Source: JBIICS01 sp044238735
GTDB lineage: Bacteria; Bacteroidota; Bacteroidia; UBA4408
NCBI GenBank assembly: GCA_044238735.1
Contig: JBIICS010000159.1
Location: forward strand, 1 to 6,111
DNA length: 6,111 nt
Direction: 5' to 3'
Positions 1-6,111 of this stretch are shown here, piece after piece; position 1 is the stretch's first letter, and each line of letters opens with the position of its first letter. The translations under genes and the position numbers were made by a program. The notes beneath the pieces are model-generated. The model did not search any database and was not told the DNA's origin. It was given only the letters and a program-made list of their open reading frames with translations.

Positions 1-2496
1 AATTTGCTTTAAAGGTAAAGGATAGATTTGTTCTAAACGAACTATAGCCGCATCCTGAGCGTTGACCATATCGCGTTGTTCATCTAGTTCATAAAATATC
101 TTACCTGTACAAAAAATTACGCGTCTCACTTTTTTTGCATCCGCTTTATGATCATCTATTAATTCCTGAAAAGAGCCTTTAGTAAAATCTTCGGCTTTAG
201 ATACACAGGTTGGATATCGTAATAATTTTTTGGGAGTAAAACAAATTAACGGTTTACGGAAATCACGTTTTAACTGTCTGCGCAATACGTGGAATTGATT
301 AGCAGGTGTGGTTGTATTTACTACTTGCATGTTATAATCTGCACAAAGTTGTAAGAAACGTTCCATGCGTGCGCTGGAGTGTTCAGGACCTTGACCTTCG
401 TATCCGTGTGGCAATAAAACAACCAATCCATTCATTCTTCTCCATTTTGCTTCGGCAGATGAAATAAATTGGTCCACAATTATTTGAGCACCGTTAAAAA
501 AATCTCCAAACTGAGCTTCCCAAATGGTTAAGGTTTGTGGAGATGCAAAAGCATAACCATATTCAAAACCTAATACACCGTATTCTGATAAATGAGAGTT
601 GTAAATATAAATTGGAGCACTTTTTTCACCCAGGTTATTTAATGGAGTGTATTCTTCTTCCGAATCTTCAACCTTAACAACTGCATGTCTGTGGCTAAAT
701 GTACCGCGTTCAACATCTTGACCTGTAAACCGCACCGAATGCCCTTCGCTCATTAATGAAGCATAAGCCATTAATTCGCCCATTGCCCAATCGTAATTAT
801 CGTTCTTAATCATATCCGAACGATCGGTGAAAAGTTTTTCAATTTTATTAAAGAATTTTTTTCCTTCCGGTAATGAGGTGATTTTAGAAGCGAGTTCTAA
901 AAATTTCTTTTGGTCAATAGCGGTTTCAGATTTTTTCTCAAAATCTTCGGCACCGGCCATTTTTATTCCTTTCCAGTAGCCTTCCAAAAAGCTGGTTATT
1001 TTTGCTGTTTCGGTTTGTTTAGCCTCGTCTAACATGGCTTGGAGTAAGTCTTTAAACGATTTCTCAAGTTCCTTGCCTTCGGACTCCGAAATAGCCCCTT
1101 CTTTAACCAATTGATCTAAATAAATCTGGCGTGGGTTGGGATGTTTTGCAATTGTTTTATACAAAATAGGTTGTGTAAATCGAGGTTCATCCCCTTCGTT
1201 ATGTCCGTATTTTCTGTAGCATAATACATCAATAAAAACATCGCGGTTAAAGGTTTGGCGGAATTCCATGGCCAGTTTGCAAGTGTAAACTAATGCTTCA
1301 ACATCGTCGCCGTTTACATGAAATACCGGAGATAGAACTACCTTGGCAATATCCGTACAATAAGTGCTGGAGCGTGCATCTAAATAATTGGTGGTAAAAC
1401 CAACCTGATTATTAATTACAATGTGAACAGTTCCTCCGGTTTTATATCCATCCAAAACACTCATTTGCAAAACTTCGTATACGATTCCTTGTCCGGCTAC
1501 GGCAGCATCACCATGAATTAAAATCGGACACACTTTATTAAAGTCGCCCTGATGAATATTATCAACTTTAGCACGTGCTATTCCTTCCACAACTGGATCA
1601 ACAGCTTCTAGGTGAGAAGGGTTGGGTGTTAAGCTTAAATGAACTTCTTGACCTCCCGCTAATTTTTTGTCAGACGAATACCCTAAGTGATATTTAACAT
1701 CACCGTCAAACAAAGAGTCATCGGCTGTTCTTCCTTCAAATTCAGTAAAAATATCTTTATAGGTTTTACCTAAAATATTGGCCAGTACATTTAATCTACC
1801 CCTATGCGCCATTCCAATTACAAAATCTTTAACGCCTAATTCGGCTCCTTTTTCTATGATGGTGTCGAGTGCGGGTATAGTACCTTCAGCTCCTTCTAAA
1901 GAAAAGCGTTTCTGACCTACAAATTTGGTATGAAGAAAATTTTCAAATACAACCGCCTGATTTAGTTTTTCTAGAATTCGTTTTTTCTCTTCTTTTGAAA
2001 AACTGGGGGTATTGCGTTTACTTTCCATCCTGTCTTTAAGCCAGGATACAACTTCGGGGCGACGAATATACATGTATTCAACACCTAAAGAGTTGCAATA
2101 CGTTTGTTTTAAGTGGGTTATGATATCGGATAATTTTGCAGCACCAATTCCTATTTGTGTTCCTGCCTGGAAAACGGTTTCTAAATCGGACTGGTTTAAA
2201 CCAAAATTTTCTATATCGAGAGAAGGGGTATATTTTCTGCGTTCGCGAACAGGATTGGTTTTGGTAAACAAATGCCCTGTTTTCCGGTAGGCCTCAATAA
2301 GGTTAATTACTTTAAATTCCTTTGAAACATTTTCGGGTATTTCGCCCAATTCTTCAAAGTTTTTACGAGCGAATTCAAATCCTTCGAAAAACTTTTGCCA
2401 GGAGGCATCTACGGTTTGGGGATCCTTTAAATAGGATGTGTACATGTCTTCGATGGCGTTTATGTGCGAGGCACTCAGATAATCGAATTTATCCAT
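1..2496 (-). CDS. sucA: 2-oxoglutarate dehydrogenase E1 component (ThDP-dependent), C-terminus cut by window edge
   Basis: This is the E1 subunit of the cytoplasmic 2-oxoglutarate dehydrogenase complex. It decarboxylates 2-oxoglutarate on thiamine diphosphate and passes the succinyl group to the lipoyl arm of E2 (SucB). The window holds 832 codons without a stop, whereas the family is usually about 900-935 residues. Visible in order: an N-terminal E2-binding peptide (about 5-40, with YLKDP and SWQKFFEGF); KRFSLEG near 196-202; MAHRGRLNVL with H231; HGDAAVAGQG at 328-337; INNQVGFTT with N362-N363; GHNEGDEPR at 431-439; GQDVERGTFSHRHA with E596, H602 and H604; and PHGYEGQGPEHSSAR from 696. D330 and N363 lie 33 residues apart, like the Mg/ThDP ligands D392 and N425 of E. 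coli SucA as I recall them. The ATG start is fixed by the typical MDKFDYL-type N-terminus; no Shine-Dalgarno is seen. It ends in a family-typical YPLPLKQI stretch. sucB often follows in Bacteroidota but would lie outside the window. Confidence 0.97.
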   Translation of the reverse strand, partial: MDKFDYLSASHINAIEDMYTSYLKDPQTVDASWQKFFEGFEFARKNFEELGEIPENVSKEFKVINLIEAYRKTGHLFTKTNPVRERRKYTPSLDIENFGLNQSDLETVFQAGTQIGIGAAKLSDIITHLKQTYCNSLGVEYMYIRRPEVVSWLKDRMESKRNTPSFSKEEKKRILEKLNQAVVFENFLHTKFVGQKRFSLEGAEGTIPALDTIIEKGAELGVKDFVIGMAHRGRLNVLANILGKTYKDIFTEFEGRTADDSLFDGDVKYHLGYSSDKKLAGGQEVHLSLTPNPSHLEAVDPVVEGIARAKVDNIHQGDFNKVCPILIHGDAAVAGQGIVYEVLQMSVLDGYKTGGTVHIVINNQVGFTTNYLDARSSTYCTDIAKVVLSPVFHVNGDDVEALVYTCKLAMEFRQTFNRDVFIDVLCYRKYGHNEGDEPRFTQPILYKTIAKHPNPRQIYLDQLVKEGAISESEGKELEKSFKDLLQAMLDEAKQTETAKITSFLEGYWKGIKMAGAEDFEKKSETAIDQKKFLELASKITSLPEGKKFFNKIEKLFTDRSDMIKNDNYDWAMGELMAYASLMSEGHSVRFTGQDVERGTFSHRHAVVKVEDSEEEYTPLNNLGEKSAPIYIYNSHLSEYGVLGFEYGYAFASPQTLTIWEAQFGDFFNGAQIIVDQFISSAEAKWRRMNGLVVLLPHGYEGQGPEHSSARMERFLQLCADYNMQVVNTTTPANQFHVLRRQLKRDFRKPLICFTPKKLLRYPTCVSKAEDFTKGSFQELIDDHKADAKKVRRVIFCTGKIFYELDEQRDMVNAQDAAIVRLEQIYPLPLKQI

Positions 2497-2513
2497 AATA
2501 TAAGCTTTGATGC

Positions 2514-2521
2514 CAAAATTA
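2514..2521 (-). promoter_or_regulatory. Candidate -7 element (TAATTTTG) of the 2-oxoglutarate dehydrogenase E1 gene
   Basis: On the minus strand the sequence TAATTTTG matches the Bacteroidota -7 consensus TAnnTTTG exactly. It ends 17 bases before the E1 start codon, which implies a very short leader of about 10-12 nt. No TTG or TTTG sits at the preferred 17-23 nt upstream; the nearest partner is a TTTT with a 16-nt spacer. The assignment therefore rests on the -7 box and on its position just after the upstream unit's terminator. Confidence 0.35.
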
Positions 2522-2566
2522 CAATTAAATTGCCAAGAAAAGACCATTTTTAGGGCTTAATAACAA

Positions 2567-2594
2567 AAAATCACGGCATTTTCGCTGTGATTTT
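2567..2594 (-). terminator. Rho-independent terminator of the peptidase-lipoprotein unit
   Basis: Positions 2567-2577 and 2584-2594 pair as an 11-bp stem (AAAATCAC-GGC against GCT-GTGATTTT) with one G-U type pair and a 6-nt loop. Read on the minus strand, the stem runs straight into six T (complement of 2565-2570), the classic intrinsic terminator form. The plus-strand side also has four T plus GATTTT, so it could work both ways, but no plus-strand gene ends here. It lies about 210 bp past the lipoprotein stop codon and just before the candidate E1 promoter, so it would separate the two units. Confidence 0.7.
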
Positions 2595-2806
2595 GATTTT
2601 ATACCGATTGATACAACAGAAATATAATACAATAACCGGGAGAACCTGATGAAGTGTGGGTTTTATCTGGCTTTGTGAAGTTTACACATTCTCTACCAAA
2701 TTATAAGGTGTTGGTGGCGTATTTTTACTTGTGATTTTAAAAAAGATGGATTTTTAAAAAAACGTTATCTGTTTTTTGAAGATCATGATATCCCGATCAA
2801 ATTAGT
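2595..2806. other. Non-coding stretch, probable 3' untranslated region of the lipoprotein gene
   Basis: No open reading frame of credible length or recognisable protein similarity was found on either strand; the longest plus-strand start near 2649 stops after nine codons. The right part is A/T-rich. It includes a weak A/T hairpin (2757-2763 with 2771-2777, stem AAAAAAC/GTTTTTT) that could assist transcript ending close to the lipoprotein stop. Nothing marks it as an RNA gene, attachment site or repeat. Confidence 0.5.
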
Positions 2807-4051
2807 TTAGCGAGTAAAAAGCATATAGTTTTGTTTTTTGGTTCCCCAGTGATAGCCCAAGGAAAAAGGTAAAGGAGAAGGTATTACTTTTTTGTATGCC
2901 GAATCGAGGTCGGGTTGAAAAACATTGCTAAAGTCTTTAACGGGCATGGTATATTGTCCGAACGGTAAAAATCCCCAGTTTTTAAAATATTTATAAGGTA
3001 TGCCTGTATCGTCTTCTAAAATGGCGTCGCTAATGTTAAGTGTAATTTCTCTAATTTGTTTAAACGTATTATAGTGCATCAGGTAAGAGGCTGATTTTAC
3101 AAAAGTGTTTACGTTGGGTTTATTTTCAAGAAATAAATTAAATTCCGGATGTGCTTTAAAACCCTCATTTGATAGATCGCACTTAAAGTACTCAACTATT
3201 TTACGCTGTTGGTTTGTATGGTCTTCTATTAAAAATCTAACGCCTTTAATACTTCTTTGCTTAATGGAATCATTTAAAATTTCATTTACGCATTTACCAC
3301 TACTGTCAATATAGGTTCGGGTAATATCCAGCACATTGTAATTACTTCTTGCAAAAAAGAACATAAAAACAGGAATTACACCGTTTACATTTTTTCTGGA
3401 AAAGTCTTCATTCATTTTTCGGGTAATAAAATAACTTTTCTTATAAATATCGCTTAACGAGTTGGCCAGTTTTTGAATGTATTGATTTCTTGTAGTATCG
3501 GCAAATTCGCTAAAGTCAGGTACACTGCCCAAGGGCTCGTTGGCCAGCATTAGGATGTATTTTGTTTTTGGAAATAAAGGATTAACATGGATAAAATCGG
3601 GCCCCGAAAAAGGGTAAAACACATTTAAACTATCCATTATCAGTGGACTTATAATGCTGTCTTGCCATTTTTTGATTAAAGAAAAACGTTTTTCTTCAAG
3701 TGCCTTAAAATTACTATCGGTAAAACTTTTATATCGCTGATAAGCACTATCTAAGGTCCAATGGTTAAATAAGGAGTCTTTAATTTCCAATCCGGCCAAA
3801 AACCTTGCACAATTATTAAAGTAAAGATTGAATTTTTCCTTTTTAATTATGTTTTTTGAGGCAGTTGCACTTTTCTTATAGGGCTTAAGGGATGAAGTGT
3901 TTACAGCCTGAGAAGTGTTTTCGGGGTTACACGATGAGGTGATGATGCCAATTAAAAAAAATAATAAGCTTAATCGTTTATACAAGCTTGTCACCGGGAG
4001 GGATAGAAGTCTAATGAGGTTCGATTTCTTCGGCTGACAAAAAATGTTCAT
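2807..4051 (-). CDS. Uncharacterised predicted lipoprotein, 414 aa
   Basis: The function is not recognised. The ATG at 4051 gives 414 residues: a basic N-terminus, a hydrophobic run (LSLLFFLIGIITSSC, about 27-41) and Cys41 as a probable lipidation site, then a low-complexity Ser/Lys/Thr linker to about residue 70. This suggests export and membrane anchoring by signal peptidase II. The mature part has motifs I recall from uncharacterised secreted Bacteroidota proteins: NNCARFLAGL (79-88), YPFSGPDF (146-153) followed by a strand and NEPLGS, EDDTGIPYKYF (346-356), and a C-terminal LPFSLGYHWG region. The family seems to end right there, so the gene looks complete. No catalytic motif is evident. 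It follows the M23 peptidase gene by 71 bp with no clear promoter between, so co-transcription is likely. Other possible starts are TTG at 4066 (419 aa) and GTG at 3994 (395 aa, with Cys at residue 22). The coding call is firm; the role is unknown. Confidence 0.88.
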   Translation of the reverse strand: MNIFCQPKKSNLIRLLSLPVTSLYKRLSLLFFLIGIITSSCNPENTSQAVNTSSLKPYKKSATASKNIIKKEKFNLYFNNCARFLAGLEIKDSLFNHWTLDSAYQRYKSFTDSNFKALEEKRFSLIKKWQDSIISPLIMDSLNVFYPFSGPDFIHVNPLFPKTKYILMLANEPLGSVPDFSEFADTTRNQYIQKLANSLSDIYKKSYFITRKMNEDFSRKNVNGVIPVFMFFFARSNYNVLDITRTYIDSSGKCVNEILNDSIKQRSIKGVRFLIEDHTNQQRKIVEYFKCDLSNEGFKAHPEFNLFLENKPNVNTFVKSASYLMHYNTFKQIREITLNISDAILEDDTGIPYKYFKNWGFLPFGQYTMPVKDFSNVFQPDLDSAYKKVIPSPLPFSLGYHWGTKKQNYMLFTR

Positions 4052-4122
4052 TGATTTTTGTACCAATTAATAATTGAATTTCGAATTAAGTATTCTGAAA
4101 ATAAAGTTTAAAAATACTAACA

Positions 4123-5094
4123 CTAGTCGAACGATTGTGTGGGTTGTGATGCTTGCTCAAGCATGGCTTCAAATTCGGCAGGGGTTAAATCGTTGTAATA
4201 ATAGCTAATCGGATTTACTTTGTTACCGCCTTTAATCACCTCGTAATGCAGATGAGGAGCGGTACTGGTGCCTGTACTACCTACATAACCGATAATATCT
4301 CCTCGTTTAATTTTTTGTCCGGGTCTTACTGCCAATCTACTCATGTGGCCATAAAGCGTTTGATAACCGTAACCATGATTAACCACAACGTGCAAACCGT
4401 AGCCTCTTTCTCCGGCATCAGCCCTTACTACTGTTCCGTTTCCGGTAGAGTATATTGGGGTTCCGGTTGGTGCGCTAAAATCCATCCCCGAATGAAAATG
4501 CTGTATTTTATAAATTGGATGCATTCTCCAGCCATATCCGGATGCCATGTGTTTTAGTTTTTTATTCTCAATAGGTTGGATTGCCGGAATGGACTGAAGC
4601 ATAATTTCCTTACTCTTCGCCAGTTTAAATACTTCATCAAACGATTTAGACTGGATGTAAAGTTGTTTGGAAATTTTATCCAATTTTTTGCTGCTTTCCA
4701 ACATTAGAGATCCATTATCAAAATTTAAAAGAGAGCGATAACGATCAACCCCTCCAAAACCCGCTTTGCGAATCTCTCCCGGAATGGGTTCAGCTTCAAA
4801 AATAACACGGTAAATATTATCATCCCGTTCTTGTAAGTCTTCTAAAACACTTCCAACCTGTTCCATGCGTTTATTAAGTAATTCGTACTGAAAACTTAAT
4901 TGCTCAATTTCACGTTTTAGTTGTTTTTCCTTCGGGGAGTCGAAATATTGATAAGCAATAAATATGGTAACAGCAGCAAAAACAAGCCCAGTAAGTAAAA
5001 ACCACAGTGCTTTTAAGAGGCGATCGCGCCATTTAATTTGCACTTTTTCGTAGCTGAGCGCTTTGGGGTTATATACGTATTTAACTTTTGGCAT
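4123..5094 (-). CDS. Membrane-anchored M23 (LytM-type) peptidoglycan endopeptidase
   Basis: This 323-residue protein is a zinc metallopeptidase of the M23 family, which cleaves peptide cross-bridges or stems in peptidoglycan. A short basic cytoplasmic tail (1-28) with YNPKALSYEKV precedes one membrane helix (about 29-50), which should place the rest in the periplasm. A predicted coiled coil follows (about 54-92, KEKQLKREIEQL and onward), then a linker with the IYRVIFEAEPIP segment typical of the Bacteroidota version. The LytM domain spans about 184-297. All key residues are present: zinc ligands H201 and D205 (HSGMD) and H283, and catalytic H250 (LYGH) and H281 (PHLHYEV). It should therefore be an active enzyme, unlike degenerate LytM activators. 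Length and the C-terminal LTPAEFEAMLEQAS stretch fit the subfamily. As I recall, this gene commonly lies divergent to alaS in Bacteroidota. The ATG start is supported by the conserved N-terminus and a well-placed promoter; no Shine-Dalgarno is visible. Confidence 0.95.
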   Translation of the reverse strand: MPKVKYVYNPKALSYEKVQIKWRDRLLKALWFLLTGLVFAAVTIFIAYQYFDSPKEKQLKREIEQLSFQYELLNKRMEQVGSVLEDLQERDDNIYRVIFEAEPIPGEIRKAGFGGVDRYRSLLNFDNGSLMLESSKKLDKISKQLYIQSKSFDEVFKLAKSKEIMLQSIPAIQPIENKKLKHMASGYGWRMHPIYKIQHFHSGMDFSAPTGTPIYSTGNGTVVRADAGERGYGLHVVVNHGYGYQTLYGHMSRLAVRPGQKIKRGDIIGYVGSTGTSTAPHLHYEVIKGGNKVNPISYYYNDLTPAEFEAMLEQASQPTQSFD

Positions 5095-5118
5095 TAAAAC
5101 CTTTATTCACAAGCCTTC

Positions 5119-5149
5119 CAAAGTTAATTAAATAAGCTAAATTTGCAAC
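5119..5149 (-). promoter_or_regulatory. Promoter of the M23 peptidase gene
   Basis: On the minus strand, TAACTTTG (5119-5126) matches the Bacteroidota -7 box TAnnTTTG exactly. A -33 TTG (5146-5148, within GTTG 5146-5149) lies 19 nt upstream, inside the 17-23 nt consensus spacing. The predicted transcript would start near 5112, leaving a leader of about 18 nt before the ATG at 5094. This is the best promoter match in the window. It probably also serves the downstream lipoprotein gene. Confidence 0.6.
5138..5145 (+). promoter_or_regulatory. Candidate -7 element (TAAATTTG) of alaS
   Basis: TAAATTTG is an exact match to TAnnTTTG on the plus strand and ends 52 bases before the alaS start codon, giving a leader of roughly 45 nt. 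The expected -33 region (about 5112-5121) has no TTG, only a weak TTCC at 5116-5119 with an 18-nt spacer. The box lies wholly inside the spacer of the opposing peptidase promoter and abuts its -33 element. Confidence 0.45.
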
Positions 5150-5197
5150 CTGAAAAAAACAAAACAACTGTAACTGAACTTTTAAAAATTCTAAATA

Positions 5198-6111
5198 ATG
5201 CTAAGTGCTAACCAAATTCGTACAACTTTTCTCGATTTCTTTAAATCCAAGCAACACGAAATAGTGGAATCGGCGCCAATGGTGGTTAAGAACGATCCAA
5301 CCCTTATGTTTAATAATTCGGGGATGGCACCTTTTAAAGATATTTTCCTGGGTAATTCTCCAATAAAATTTCCCCGTGTGGCTGATACTCAAAAGTGTTT
5401 GCGTGTTTCGGGTAAGCATAACGATTTAGAGGAGGTGGGAATTGATACCTATCATCATACCATGTTTGAGATGCTGGGGAACTGGAGTTTTGGCGATTAT
5501 TTTAAAAAAGAGGCAATTGCTTGGGCTTGGGAATTATTAACGGACGTTTATGGTATTCCAAAAGACCGATTATATGTAACCGTTTTTGAGGGTAGTGCAG
5601 ATGATAATTTAGGCTTTGATCAGGACGCATATGATTTTTGGAAGGAACATATTGCCCTAGACCGGATTTTAAAAGGAAATAAAAAAGACAATTTTTGGGA
5701 AATGGGCGACATGGGGCCTTGTGGACCTTGCAGTGAAATTCATTACGACGGAAGAAGTGATGAAGAGCGTGCAAAAGTTCCGGGTGCTCAATTGGTTAAT
5801 AATGATCATCCTCAGGTAATTGAAATCTGGAATAATGTATTTATGGAGTTTAACCGTAAGGCCGATGGTTCTTTGGAAAAACTTCCGAAACAGCACGTAG
5901 ATACCGGAATGGGATTTGAGCGTTTGGTGCGTGTATTACAAGGTAAGCAGTCTAATTACGATACGGACGTATTTACGCCTATTATTTCTTCCATTGAAAA
6001 GATATCGGGTAAAAAATACATTAGTGTAACATCTATTGCATCCGAAGAGCGTATAAGTATTGCAATGCGTGTTATTGCCGATCATATCCGAACTATTTCT
6101 TTTTCTATAGC
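5198..6111 (+). CDS. alaS: Alanyl-tRNA synthetase, N-terminal part (cut by window edge)
   Basis: This class II synthetase charges tRNA-Ala with alanine in the cytoplasm. The window holds 304 full codons plus two bases; the family is about 870 residues, so only the aminoacylation domain and the start of the tRNA-recognition region are seen. Class II core landmarks are: the motif 1 area around residues 26-52 (APMVVKNDPTLMFNNSGM and FKDIFLG); motif 2 at about 60-105 (RVADTQKCLRVSGKHNDL, then HHTMFEMLGNWSFGDYFK); the GNKKDNFWEMGDMGPCGPCSE segment (160-180); VIEIWNNVFMEFNRKADGS (207-225); and motif 3 DTGMGFERLVRVLQGK (235-250). The editing and C-Ala domains would lie past the right edge. The ATG start matches the conserved N-terminus (SANQIRTTFLDFF), with an A/T-rich leader and no Shine-Dalgarno. 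The gene is divergent from the M23 peptidase gene across 103 bp. The FNNSGMAPFKD variant of motif 1 resembles flavobacterial sequences. Confidence 0.98.
   Translation, partial: MLSANQIRTTFLDFFKSKQHEIVESAPMVVKNDPTLMFNNSGMAPFKDIFLGNSPIKFPRVADTQKCLRVSGKHNDLEEVGIDTYHHTMFEMLGNWSFGDYFKKEAIAWAWELLTDVYGIPKDRLYVTVFEGSADDNLGFDQDAYDFWKEHIALDRILKGNKKDNFWEMGDMGPCGPCSEIHYDGRSDEERAKVPGAQLVNNDHPQVIEIWNNVFMEFNRKADGSLEKLPKQHVDTGMGFERLVRVLQGKQSNYDTDVFTPIISSIEKISGKKYISVTSIASEERISIAMRVIADHIRTISFSI

Noticed and set aside
2012..2290. Plus-strand open frame of 92 codons opposite the E1 gene.
   Set aside because: It lies wholly antisense to well-conserved sucA codons and has no recognisable protein features; it is a shadow frame.
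2587..2738. The octamer GTGATTTT occurs at 2587-2594 and again at 2731-2738.
   Set aside because: It is a short A/T-rich word expected by chance at this composition. No further copies or flanking similarity suggest a repeat element.
2757..2777. Hairpin AAAAAAC / GTTTTTT with a 7-nt loop, close to the lipoprotein stop codon.
   Set aside because: The stem is six A-T pairs and one C-G, too weak to call as a terminator, and a far better one lies at 2567-2594.
4052..4122. Possible separate promoter or terminator between the peptidase and lipoprotein genes, including a 6-bp AGTATT/AATACT inverted repeat.
   Set aside because: No TAnnTTTG box with proper spacing is present. The inverted repeat has an 18-base loop and no T run, so it is not convincing.
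4246..4557. Plus-strand open frame of 103 codons opposite the M23 catalytic domain.
   Set aside because: It is antisense to the conserved LytM domain, without a promoter or protein-like features; it is a shadow frame.
5303..5348. alaS motif 1 region reads FNNSGMAPFKD rather than the TNAGMNQFKD of E. coli, hinting at an altered active site.
   Set aside because: From memory, FNNSGMA-type versions are common in flavobacterial AlaRS, so this looks like lineage variation rather than a functional change.
5201..5896. Minus-strand open frames (5201-5419, 5502-5774, 5669-5896) within alaS.
   Set aside because: All are antisense to conserved synthetase motifs and overlap one another; they are chance frames.

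Overview
The window looks like ordinary chromosomal DNA of a low-GC member of the Bacteroidota, probably close to the Flavobacteriia. Three things point there. The AlaRS, the M23 peptidase and the 2-oxoglutarate dehydrogenase E1 subunit all read like Bacteroidota versions. The promoters match the TAnnTTTG type (-33 TTG or TTTG, 17-23 nt spacer). The gene starts lack Shine-Dalgarno sequences and are preceded by A/T-rich leaders. The genus cannot be fixed from the sequence alone.

Layout, left to right. (1) Positions 1-2496, minus strand: the first 832 residues of the E1 subunit of 2-oxoglutarate dehydrogenase (TCA cycle). Its last roughly 80-100 residues lie beyond the left edge. (2) Positions 2497-2806: a non-coding stretch with a candidate promoter for the E1 gene and a strong hairpin-plus-T terminator for the transcription unit arriving from the right. 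The remaining ~210 bases show no gene. (3) Positions 2807-4051, minus strand: an uncharacterised predicted lipoprotein. (4) Positions 4123-5094, minus strand: a membrane-anchored LytM/M23 cell-wall endopeptidase with all zinc and catalytic residues present. (5) Positions 5095-5197: a 103-bp divergent intergenic region with interleaved promoters. (6) Positions 5198-6111, plus strand: the N-terminal third of alanyl-tRNA synthetase, cut by the right edge.

The peptidase and lipoprotein genes are co-directional, 71 bp apart, with no convincing promoter between them and one good terminator after them. They are likely one envelope-related transcription unit. It is divergent from alaS and insulated from the E1 gene. 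No mobile element, CRISPR array, tRNA, rRNA or phage signature was seen. I found no clear candidate for a new multi-gene system. The items most worth a second look are the uncharacterised lipoprotein and the interlocked alaS/peptidase promoters.
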